Program-made: the position numbers and the translations under genes
Assembly (NCBI RefSeq): GCF_024692365.1
Contig: NZ_JAILMR010000036.1
Location: forward strand, 36,922 to 100,921
From: Ruminococcus sp.
Lineage (GTDB): Bacteria; Bacillota; Clostridia; Oscillospirales; Ruminococcaceae
Direction of reading: 5' to 3'
DNA length: 64,000 bases
Shown: piece by piece, positions 37,700 to 45,197 of the stretch
Numbering within the stretch: the stretch's first letter is position 1
Layout of the letters: every line of letters begins with the position of its first letter
Notes under the pieces: model-generated
Database searches by the model: none
What the model was told of the DNA's origin: nothing
The model's input: only the letters and a program-made list of their open reading frames with translations

Positions 37700-37909
37700 A
37701 CGATAACGTATTCTTATCATATCACGAAAATCACCGCCCGTGAAATATTATCTCGTCAATATGATATCGCAAACCCTTTATTATCGGGAAAGATATCGTT
37801 GTCACGAATGGTATGAGAATGACGGTAAAATGTCGTATCCGATAATAAAAGCATCTTGAAATGATATATCGTGCGCCGTCTAAAACGATGGAAAAGACAA
37901 CGTTATCAC
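37700..37909 (+). promoter_or_regulatory. Upstream control element of the ABC transporter operon (copy B of the repeated cis element)
   Basis: Blocks ACGATAACGTATTCTT (37700-37715), GATATCGTTGTCA (37792-37804) and GACAACGTTATCAC (37896-37909) repeat those of copy A (33181-33391) in the same order and orientation relative to the downstream gene. The last block ends 80 bp before the coding start, the same distance as at metY. Here the inverted pair has an A-A mismatch where copy A has T-T. Sequence between blocks is only weakly similar (for example GATATCA and TACCGT remnants). Confidence 0.7.
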
Positions 37910-37918
37910 ATTTCCAAA

Positions 37919-37947
37919 TTGACTTTTGCCGATATTTCGGATAGAAT
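37919..37947 (+). promoter_or_regulatory. Promoter of the ABC transporter operon
   Basis: TTGACT (37919-37924) and TAGAAT (37942-37947) are 17 bp apart. The operator-like block ends 9 bp before the -35, and TTTCGGA precedes the -10, closely matching the metY promoter. Confidence 0.8.
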
Positions 37948-37989
37948 TTAGTCATCGAAAACAACAGCAAACACAAAGGAGTTTTGGAA

Positions 37990-39045
37990 ATGAAAAAGGA
38001 AAGTATTTTAGCAGCAATAATGGCGTCGGCAATACTGCTGGCATCATGTTCGGTAAGCGAACAGGGAAGTTCTGATAATAACAAGACTTCCGGTAACGGC
38101 ACTGCACAGAGCACAGGTGATTTCAAATACGGCAAGATAGATATCCCCGGCAAGGACGGTGCCCTCTGCGGCGCACCTATCTATATAGCTTACGAGAACG
38201 GCTATTTTGCAGAAGAGGGCTTCGATGTGACCCTTATATCTGCCGATTTTGAAACAAGAAAGATCGGTCTCAACAACGGTTCCATACCGATAGTAAACGG
38301 AGATTTCCAGTTCTTCCCATCTATCGAGAACGGTATAAATGTTAAGGTCGTTGATGGTCTGCACGAGGGTTGTATCAAGTTTGCAGTAAGCCCTGATTCC
38401 GATATCACCTCAGTTGATGACCTCAAAGGCAAAAAGATAGGCGTTGACGAAATAGGCGGCACACCTCATCAGGTAGCATCTCTCTGGCTGGAAAACGCAG
38501 GTATCTCCGCCGATCCTTCCGATGGTGAAGTAACATTCCTGCCATACTCCGACGGCAATCTGGAGTTTGAAGCACTGGAAAACGGCGAGATAGATGTTGC
38601 AGCCCTCTGGGATCCGCTGGGTTCTATACACGAAAAAGCAGGCGATGTACGCATACTCTTCGATCTCGGTACCGATCCATATTTTGCAGATCACTTCTGC
38701 TGCTTCCTCTATGCATCTAATAAGGTACTGGAAGAAAACCCGGAAGAGGTCGCAGCTCTCCTCAGAGCATACCGCAAGGCTCAGGATTGGATATACGAAA
38801 ATCCTGAGGAAGCGGTAGATATCATTATCAACAAGAATTACGCTTCCATCGAGGATAAGGAACTGGCAGTCGATCTGATAAAGAGCTACGGTTTCCCCTC
38901 AGCAGCCGAACATGATGAAAACTGGGATACTCACGTTGAAGAGGACGTTAAGTATTTCGTTGACGGTCTTTCACAGATAGGCTACCTCAAGAGTGATCCC
39001 GACCAATTCGCAAAGGATATCTACCAGAAAGTTGAAGTAAAATAA
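37990..39045 (+). CDS. ABC transporter substrate-binding lipoprotein (SsuA/NMT1 family)
   Basis: This 351-residue protein has a lipoprotein signal with lipobox LLASC (Cys20) and an NMT1/SsuA/TauA-type periplasmic-binding fold (APIYIAYENGYFAEEGFDV, then DDLKGKKIGVDEIGGTP). Family members bind sulfonates, taurine, nitrate or thiamine precursors. The metY-type control element upstream points to an organosulfur ligand (inference). ATG 37990 follows AAAGGAG by 8 bp. It begins an operon of nine genes reaching 44928. Confidence 0.9.
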   Translation: MKKESILAAIMASAILLASCSVSEQGSSDNNKTSGNGTAQSTGDFKYGKIDIPGKDGALCGAPIYIAYENGYFAEEGFDVTLISADFETRKIGLNNGSIPIVNGDFQFFPSIENGINVKVVDGLHEGCIKFAVSPDSDITSVDDLKGKKIGVDEIGGTPHQVASLWLENAGISADPSDGEVTFLPYSDGNLEFEALENGEIDVAALWDPLGSIHEKAGDVRILFDLGTDPYFADHFCCFLYASNKVLEENPEEVAALLRAYRKAQDWIYENPEEAVDIIINKNYASIEDKELAVDLIKSYGFPSAAEHDENWDTHVEEDVKYFVDGLSQIGYLKSDPDQFAKDIYQKVEVK

Positions 39046-39076
39046 TAATCAGTACAGAGAGGAGATACAGTAACGT

Positions 39077-40168
39077 ATGAACGGACAGATAGCTTTAAAA
39101 GGCAGCCTTCGGAACTCCGCTGAAAAGGAAAAGCCGACTGCCGAAAAGAAAGCAAAATGGGGATACAGGCACAACGGCTATTATGCCCTGAAAGCGCTGC
39201 TCACCATCTCGGGCTTTGTCGCTGCCATAATAATCAATATAGTATTTCCACAGAAGGCGGCAGTCGAATTCAAGACCTATGTGATAAATGCTCTTGGTCT
39301 GAGCGTCACTCTTAACATAAATGATGCATATATCTTTGTGCTTGTAGCGCTGATATTGATATTCACAGGCGCAGGCATCGTATCACTGAAAGATAAAGAA
39401 AAACGCAAGAAATTCTGCAAGGCAGCAGCATTCAGATTTGCGCTGGGTATCGCCCTTGCGGTATGGGATATAGGCGGAACAAAATTACAGGTGTTCGCAC
39501 AGCCCTTTTTCCCGGGACCCGCACAGGTCATTGAAGCATATCTTGCCGATGGTGAATATGTCGTACAGAATACCCTTTATTCCCTCAGGCTATACGCAGC
39601 AGGATTTTCCAGCGGTGTACTCCTCGGAGTCGGTACAGGCATACTCATAGGCTGGTTCCCGAAAGTATATTACTGGGTCTTCCCGATACTGAAAATAACA
39701 GGCGTTGTCCCCGCAGTGGCATGGATGCCCTTTGCACTTACCTTACTGCCTAACTCATTCACAGCAGCTGTGTTCCTCATCGTGATATGTGCGTGGTTCC
39801 AGATAGCATTCCTCACCGCACAGGGAATACAGTCTACACCCAAACAGAACTATGAAGCTGCACGTATCCTCGGCAGTTCCCAGTTAGGTCTGATATTCAA
39901 CGTTGCCATACCTCACGCTATGCCCGATATCTTCACAGGCATAAGCTCTGCAAATGCCATGGCTTTCACTACCCTCGTCATGAGCGAGATGCTGGGTCAG
40001 CCCGGCGGACTGGGTTACTACATAAACCAGTCGAAAGTTTGGAGCGCATATTACAAAGTGCTGGCAGCTATCGTCATAATGGCAGTGCTGTTCTCTCTGA
40101 TTAATTACCTTATAGGACGTATCCGCAAACGTGCACTGCGCTGGCAGGAAGGAGTGCTGAAAAAATGA
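39077..40168 (+). CDS. ABC transporter permease (SsuC/TauC type)
   Basis: This 363-residue protein is longer than usual SsuC (about 260), because three predicted membrane segments near the N-terminus (about 35-55, 75-95, 115-135) precede the standard binding-protein-dependent permease core. The EAA loop is visible as NYEAARILGSSQLGLIFNVAIPHAMPDI. It overlaps the ATPase gene by 4 bp. With the binding protein and ATPase it forms a complete importer. Confidence 0.92.
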   Translation: MNGQIALKGSLRNSAEKEKPTAEKKAKWGYRHNGYYALKALLTISGFVAAIIINIVFPQKAAVEFKTYVINALGLSVTLNINDAYIFVLVALILIFTGAGIVSLKDKEKRKKFCKAAAFRFALGIALAVWDIGGTKLQVFAQPFFPGPAQVIEAYLADGEYVVQNTLYSLRLYAAGFSSGVLLGVGTGILIGWFPKVYYWVFPILKITGVVPAVAWMPFALTLLPNSFTAAVFLIVICAWFQIAFLTAQGIQSTPKQNYEAARILGSSQLGLIFNVAIPHAMPDIFTGISSANAMAFTTLVMSEMLGQPGGLGYYINQSKVWSAYYKVLAAIVIMAVLFSLINYLIGRIRKRALRWQEGVLKK

Positions 40169-40944
40169 GCAGTACCATATCAGTAAATAATGTCAACAGA
40201 ATATATTCCGATGCCGAGGGCAACAAAGTCAACGCTCTTTATAATGTTGACCTCGATATCCGCCCCGGTGAGTTCATTTCAATTATCGGACCCTCAGGCT
40301 GTGGAAAAACAACACTGCTTCGTCTTATAGCAGGTCTTGATAAACCCCAGTCGGGTGAACTTACCATAGACGGCAGTAGGATAAACGATGTATCTCCCGA
40401 ACGCGGATATGTATTCCAGCAGGGCGGTCTATTCCCTTGGCTGAATGTTGAGAACAACATCGCCTACGGTCTGAAAGCCCGCAAAGTCTATAAGAAAAAC
40501 AAAGACAAGATAAGCAGATATATCTCAATGGTGGGTCTTGACGGTTTTGAAAAGTCCTACCCACACCAGATATCAGGCGGTATGGCACAGCGAGTTGCGA
40601 TTGCTAGAGCCTTGATAAATGAACCCAAAGCTCTGCTGCTCGATGAACCGATGGGTGCGCTGGATTCCTTCACCCGTGCCGATCTTCAGGACAAGATACT
40701 TGAACTCTGGAAAGAGAACGGCATAACAATGATACTCGTCACCCACGATATCGACGAAGCGATATATCTGAGCGACAGGATAGTTATAATGACCCCACGT
40801 CCCGGTAAGATCAGCAAGATAATAGATGTTGATCTTCCAAGACCACGTCACCGCGGCGGTTCGGAATTCCTGTCCATGAGAAAATCCATACTCGAGCATT
40901 TTGAACTTGCACAGGCACAGCCTCAGCCCGAGTATATGATATAA
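40165..40944 (+). CDS. ABC transporter ATP-binding protein (SsuB/TauB type)
   Basis: This 259-residue ATPase has Walker A GPSGCGKTT, signature QISGGMAQRVAIARAL, Walker B LLLDEPMGALD and switch VTHDIDEA. The wording FQQGGLFPWLNV and GGMAQR is typical of the sulfonate/nitrate/taurine importer ATPases. It is the third component of the importer and is followed 12 bp later by the DUF4418 gene. Confidence 0.95.
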   Translation: MSSTISVNNVNRIYSDAEGNKVNALYNVDLDIRPGEFISIIGPSGCGKTTLLRLIAGLDKPQSGELTIDGSRINDVSPERGYVFQQGGLFPWLNVENNIAYGLKARKVYKKNKDKISRYISMVGLDGFEKSYPHQISGGMAQRVAIARALINEPKALLLDEPMGALDSFTRADLQDKILELWKENGITMILVTHDIDEAIYLSDRIVIMTPRPGKISKIIDVDLPRPRHRGGSEFLSMRKSILEHFELAQAQPQPEYMI

Positions 40945-40956
40945 GGAAGAATCAAC

Positions 40957-41361
40957 ATGAAAGAAAAAATATGGGATATAACAGGTTTAGTATTGTCGCT
41001 TCTGCTGGCGGTCGGTTCGCTGACTTTTTTCAGAGCCTGCGATTCGGAAGAAGGCAGACACATGGCCTGCCACTGGGCACAGAATGCAGTCACATTGATC
41101 GGCATAGTTCTGGCAGTTCAGTCACTTGCAAAACTTCTCACACGGCATAAGGGTGTAAAGGCTGGACTTGCCATCGGCATAGCTACCCTTGCGGCGGCAG
41201 TGATATTCATACCGGGTACAGCAATAAATCTCTGCATGATGAAGACCATGCGCTGTCATACAGTATTCCGACCAGCAGTTACCGTAGTATCATCACTGCT
41301 TGCGGCAGTATCTGTGATAGATGCAGTTACGAACCTTAAAAGATTGGGGAAAGAAAAATGA
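40957..41361 (+). CDS. DUF4418-type four-helix membrane protein
   Basis: This 134-residue protein has four hydrophobic helices. Its cysteine pairs FFRACDSEEGRHMACHW and LCMMKTMRCHT, with adjacent Met/His residues, match what I remember of DUF4418 proteins. The Cys/His/Met residues at helix ends could hold a metal. It is embedded between an importer and an FtsX/LolD-type exporter and overlaps the next gene by ATGA. Function unknown. Confidence 0.75.
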   Translation: MKEKIWDITGLVLSLLLAVGSLTFFRACDSEEGRHMACHWAQNAVTLIGIVLAVQSLAKLLTRHKGVKAGLAIGIATLAAAVIFIPGTAINLCMMKTMRCHTVFRPAVTVVSSLLAAVSVIDAVTNLKRLGKEK

Positions 41362-42560
41362 AACTTAAAACTCTGCCGCTGAAAAATCTGGTGAAAAAGC
41401 CGTTCAGGACAGGTGCGCTGGTTCTTATCGCGGCACTTATGACAATCGCCCTTTTCGGAGGTTCGGTGGCTTCGGCAAGTATGAAAAACGGTCTTGACAG
41501 CCTTGAAAAGCGGTTGGGTGCTGATATAATAGTAGTTCCCGAAGATGCAGAAGCAAAAGTCGAACTTGAAAATATTCTTCTTCAAGGCACTCCCGGATAT
41601 TTCTACATGGATAAGTCGATAGAAGATAAGATATCAGCGATAGATGGTGTCGAACTCACCTCGCCCCAGTACTTTCTGGTTTCAGCAAATGCCGAATGTT
41701 GTTCCGTCAAGGTGCAGATAATCGGCTTTGATGAAGAATCGGATTTCGCCATAAAGCCTTGGCTGAAACAATGTTACGACGGCACTCTCGGTGAAAATGA
41801 GATCATCGTTGGTTCGTCCCTTTCAACAAAAGTCGGTCACACGCTGAAACTATACGGCATTGAATGTAAGGCAGTCGGCAAACTTGATGCCACAGGAACA
41901 GGACTTGACACAGCCATCTATACCACCCCCGACACAGTCCACACGCTGATAAAGGCTTCGCAGGAAAAAGGCATAGGCGTTCTTGCAAAACAAAGTCCCG
42001 ATGATGTAATATCTTCGGTGTACATAAAAGTCAAGGACGGTTATGATATATCGGAAGTTGCAGGTGCTATAAATCTTCAGGTCGATGGTGTTGAAGCTGT
42101 TCGTACACGCTCGATGATAACAGGCACTGCCGACAGACTTTCGTCTATCTCGGGTAGTATAGGCATCATCAGAAACGCTGTTTGGATACTTTCAGCTGTG
42201 ATACTGACAGCCGCATTTTCCGTGCTGGCAGGTGTACGCAGGCGTGAATTTGCAATAATGCGCACAATAGGTTTTTCCAGAAAACAGCTTGGTGCAGAGG
42301 TTTTTTCTGAAAGCGGGATAATATGTGCGGGGGGAATACTTGCAGGGATACTGTTGACATCGGTAACGGTTTTCCCATTCGGAAACCTTATCGAACAGCA
42401 GACAGGACTTCCGTATCTTTCACCGAACATTTTCAGCAATATCAGATATGCGCTTTTCGCAGCCGCGGCAGTTCTGCTGACAGGTGTGATATCCTCCGCA
42501 TATTCGGCGTACAGACTCAGCCGTGCAGATACAGGAAATATACTCAGAGAGGGTGATTAA
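41358..42560 (+). CDS. FtsX/MacB-type ABC exporter permease
   Basis: This 400-residue protein has one N-terminal membrane helix (GALVLIAALMTIALFGGSVA), a large extracellular MacB-like domain (about 45-265) and three C-terminal helices, the FtsX/LolCE layout. It pairs with the ATPase encoded immediately downstream (start codon adjoining its stop). Such systems act as mechanotransmitters or move lipoproteins and peptides without true transmembrane pumping. Substrate unknown. Confidence 0.88.
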   Translation: MKLKTLPLKNLVKKPFRTGALVLIAALMTIALFGGSVASASMKNGLDSLEKRLGADIIVVPEDAEAKVELENILLQGTPGYFYMDKSIEDKISAIDGVELTSPQYFLVSANAECCSVKVQIIGFDEESDFAIKPWLKQCYDGTLGENEIIVGSSLSTKVGHTLKLYGIECKAVGKLDATGTGLDTAIYTTPDTVHTLIKASQEKGIGVLAKQSPDDVISSVYIKVKDGYDISEVAGAINLQVDGVEAVRTRSMITGTADRLSSISGSIGIIRNAVWILSAVILTAAFSVLAGVRRREFAIMRTIGFSRKQLGAEVFSESGIICAGGILAGILLTSVTVFPFGNLIEQQTGLPYLSPNIFSNIRYALFAAAAVLLTGVISSAYSAYRLSRADTGNILREGD

Positions 42561-43247
42561 ATGAATATAAGTGCTGAAAACATTGGTAAAAATTATATCA
42601 AAAGAAGCCGCACGGTCACAGCGGTTCAGCCCACTTCTGCCGAGTTTGAGTACGGTAAATTAACAGTTATTTTCGGACGCTCGGGCAGTGGAAAAACAAC
42701 ACTTTTGAATATCCTTTCGGGTCTGATAAAGCCGAGTTCGGGCAACGTGAAATATGACGGAAAAGATATTTTCTCCCTAAGTGACGGTGAACTTTCCAAA
42801 TTTCGCGCCGTGAACATAGGTTATATCCCGCAGGGTCAGAGCTCGCTTTCGGCACTTACAGTCGTTGAAAACTTGACACTTCCCGCGGCACTTATCGGCA
42901 GAAATGTACCCGATGATGAGGTCGAAAAACTGCTGAAAACGGTGGGGTTATCCGAACTTAAAAACGCATATCCGAATGAACTATCGGGCGGAGAACTCAG
43001 AAGACTTGCCATAGCAAGGGCGCTGATAAATAAGCCCTCTGTGATATTTGCAGATGAACCAACAAACGATCTTGATGACGAGAACACGCAGATAGTTTTT
43101 GAACTTTTGAAAAAAACAGCCCAGCAGGGAACAGCTGTCATAGCTGTTACTCATGACAGCATTGCGGCAAATTTTACCGACACTATATACCGAATGAACG
43201 CAGGAGAACTTACAAAACAGGAGGGGATAAAACGTGAGATCGCGTAA
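42561..43247 (+). CDS. ABC exporter ATPase (LolD/MacB type)
   Basis: This 228-residue ATPase has Walker A GRSGSGKTT, signature ELSGGELRRLAIARAL, Walker B VIFADEPTNDLD and H-loop VTHDS. The DEPTNDLD wording is usual in LolD/MacB/FtsE-type exporters. It works with the preceding permease. It overlaps the GNAT gene by 14 bp. Confidence 0.93.
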   Translation: MNISAENIGKNYIKRSRTVTAVQPTSAEFEYGKLTVIFGRSGSGKTTLLNILSGLIKPSSGNVKYDGKDIFSLSDGELSKFRAVNIGYIPQGQSSLSALTVVENLTLPAALIGRNVPDDEVEKLLKTVGLSELKNAYPNELSGGELRRLAIARALINKPSVIFADEPTNDLDDENTQIVFELLKKTAQQGTAVIAVTHDSIAANFTDTIYRMNAGELTKQEGIKREIA

Positions 43248-43722
43248 AGGAAATATAAAAGATCTTGAAGAACTGGCGGCAATAGAAAGTACCTGTTTTC
43301 CGCCCGAACAGGCTGCGGGACTTGAACAGTTCCGTGCAAGGCTGAAAAAATACCCGCATCATTTTCTGGTGCTTTGTGACGACAATAATAAGATAATTTC
43401 TTTCATCAACGGTTTTGTCACCGACATTCCCGACCTTACAGATGAGATGTATGCAAAGCCAGAAATGCACAATGAAAAGGGTTCATGGCAGATGATATTC
43501 GGACTTGATACCCTGCCCGATCACAGGCGCAGAGGATATGCACAGACCCTTATGAATGAATTTCTGTCCATCGCAAGATCCGAGGGCAGACGCGGTGCGG
43601 TGCTCACCTGCAAAGAATCCCTTATAGGATTTTACGAGCGCTTCGGATTTGTCAATGAGGGAATCTCAACAGGGTCGGTGATAGGCGGAGTAAAATGGTA
43701 TCAGATGAGGAGATCATTCTGA
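43234..43722 (+). CDS. GNAT-family N-acetyltransferase
   Basis: This 162-residue protein has the acetyl-CoA pyrophosphate loop DHRRRGYAQTLMNEF and the C-terminal FYERFGFVNEG block. The opening ELAAIESTCFPPEQA recalls the arylalkylamine acetyltransferase-like subgroup. It may acetylate an amine handled by the surrounding transporter, but nothing in the sequence shows the substrate. GGAGG overlaps the preceding ATPase gene. Confidence 0.88.
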   Translation: MRSRKGNIKDLEELAAIESTCFPPEQAAGLEQFRARLKKYPHHFLVLCDDNNKIISFINGFVTDIPDLTDEMYAKPEMHNEKGSWQMIFGLDTLPDHRRRGYAQTLMNEFLSIARSEGRRGAVLTCKESLIGFYERFGFVNEGISTGSVIGGVKWYQMRRSF

Positions 43723-44147
43723 TGAGAAAAGCATATATCCCTATATTGACAGCGCTGTTACTTACAGGCTGCGGAGCCACTGCAAATGCAGAAATTGCCG
43801 AAGTAAGAGAGACCCAAACCGAAGTCAAAACTCAAAAGGCAGATGTCAGCAGCGTACAATACGATACCTTTTTCGGCGTACTGATGGACGAGTGCTGTTC
43901 TGATATCGAAGACCCTGCACTTCACGAAACCAACTGTATGTTCATGGAGAGCTGCCGTGAAAGCGGATACGGTCTTGATATCCAGCAGGAAGACGGTTCG
44001 TGGGTATTCTATATGTTCGATGAAGCAGGACAAGATCTTACACTTGAATATCTTGAACAAACAGAGCGTGTTGACGGGCTGTATGTAACCGTTACAGGCA
44101 CAATGGAAAATGAAGTAATAAAAGTAATATCAATTGAAGAAAGTTGA
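43722..44147 (+). CDS. Cysteine-rich lipoprotein of unknown function
   Basis: This 141-residue protein has lipobox LLTGC (Cys17). The mature part has DECCSD and ETNCMFMESC, that is four cysteines plus Met/His, and ends with a small beta domain (VDGLYVTVTGTMENEVIKV). A metal or redox role is possible. The ATG shares a base with the GNAT stop codon; GAGGAG precedes it. I recognise no family. Confidence 0.7.
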   Translation: MRKAYIPILTALLLTGCGATANAEIAEVRETQTEVKTQKADVSSVQYDTFFGVLMDECCSDIEDPALHETNCMFMESCRESGYGLDIQQEDGSWVFYMFDEAGQDLTLEYLEQTERVDGLYVTVTGTMENEVIKVISIEES

Positions 44148-44157
44148 GGAAAGAAAT

Positions 44158-44928
44158 ATGAAGAACGGATTTATTAAAAACAGTGCAGCAGTACTTGCAT
44201 CATTCGTGGTAGCAGGAGCGATCATTTCGGCAAATGCACCTATCGAAGTATCAGCCGAGCAGGCAGAGAACGTCAAAGTTCTTGTAACAGACTATGCAGA
44301 CCTCTGGACAAGCACCGATATAACAGTTGAGGAAGGCACCACAGTTCAGTGGTATGTATCCGTACCCGAAGACACCGAGCCAAAGGGTTGCAGAGCTACT
44401 GTAAAGATACCCGGTCTGGGATTTGGTACAGACACACACAACAAGGAAGAGGGTCACATAGTTTTGCAGAAGGGCGAGAACTTTATCTACGAGTTTACCC
44501 CCGATGAACCCGGTGATATCTTGTTCACCTGCTGGATGGGTTCTGGCTGCCACAAGAACTATATCCACGTAATAGAAGCAGCGTCTCCTGTTATAGAAGA
44601 CCCAAGTTCGGCAGAGGTAGAAGCACCAGAAAACGGTGATTCTTCCGAATCCGCTTCGGAAATTTCGTCTGAAAATGCAGTTAATGCAGAAACATCTTCA
44701 TCGGCGGAAGATACTTCTGTAAGTGACAGCACGGCAGATTCATCTTCTTCTGTTTCCTCAACATCGGAAACATCTAGCAAGAATTCAAGCACTTCAAGCA
44801 GTACAAATACCGCAGCCACCACTGCAAACAATAATCCCCAAACAGGCAAAAATGTTATAGGCAGCACACTGGCATCGGTACTTCTTATAGGCAGTGCGGT
44901 ACTTCTGTTAAGGAAGAAAAAGAACTGA
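44158..44928 (+). CDS. Sortase-anchored cupredoxin-like surface protein
   Basis: The 256-residue protein has a signal peptide (cleavage near VSAEQ, about residue 33) and a cupredoxin-like beta domain (about 35-140). That domain ends GDILFTCWMGSGCHKNYIHV, where Cys, Met and His stand in the copper-ligand loop. A Ser/Thr-rich linker (about 150-222) follows, then the sorting signal NPQTG (about 226-230) with hydrophobic stretch and RKKKN tail. It would display a metal- or redox-binding domain on the cell wall. It ends the ABC operon; ATG 44158 follows GAGGAAAG. Confidence 0.82.
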   Translation: MKNGFIKNSAAVLASFVVAGAIISANAPIEVSAEQAENVKVLVTDYADLWTSTDITVEEGTTVQWYVSVPEDTEPKGCRATVKIPGLGFGTDTHNKEEGHIVLQKGENFIYEFTPDEPGDILFTCWMGSGCHKNYIHVIEAASPVIEDPSSAEVEAPENGDSSESASEISSENAVNAETSSSAEDTSVSDSTADSSSSVSSTSETSSKNSSTSSSTNTAATTANNNPQTGKNVIGSTLASVLLIGSAVLLLRKKKN

Positions 44929-44988
44929 ATTTGTACTTTGATCAACTACTGAAAGAGAGATCTCTGTAATCCAATGTTCATAAAAAAG

Positions 44989-45030
44989 GCAAAAGACGAG
45001 GAGCGTGATGTTCCTCGTCTTTTGCTATTT
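44989..45030 (+). terminator. Terminator of the ABC/cupredoxin operon
   Basis: A perfect 14-bp stem (44989-45002 with 45012-45025) with a 9-base loop is followed by ATTTATTT. An A-run precedes it, so it could act on both strands. Confidence 0.92.
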
Positions 45031-45076
45031 ATTTACAAGTCAGAACTTCCGATCGCATATTTTTTGCACCATCTGC

Positions 45077-45105
45077 TTGACACAGAGCGATCAACTTGGT
45101 ATAAT
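45077..45105 (+). promoter_or_regulatory. Promoter of the metallophosphoesterase gene
   Basis: TTGACA (45077-45082), 17 bp, TATAAT (45100-45105), 93 bp upstream of the start. Confidence 0.88.
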
Positions 45106-45197
45106 AAATATATGTACAAGAGAAGAATTAAATTTATATATTGTATGAACATTTAACATAAAACTGACATCATAGTATAATGAAAGGAAGTCCGTCT

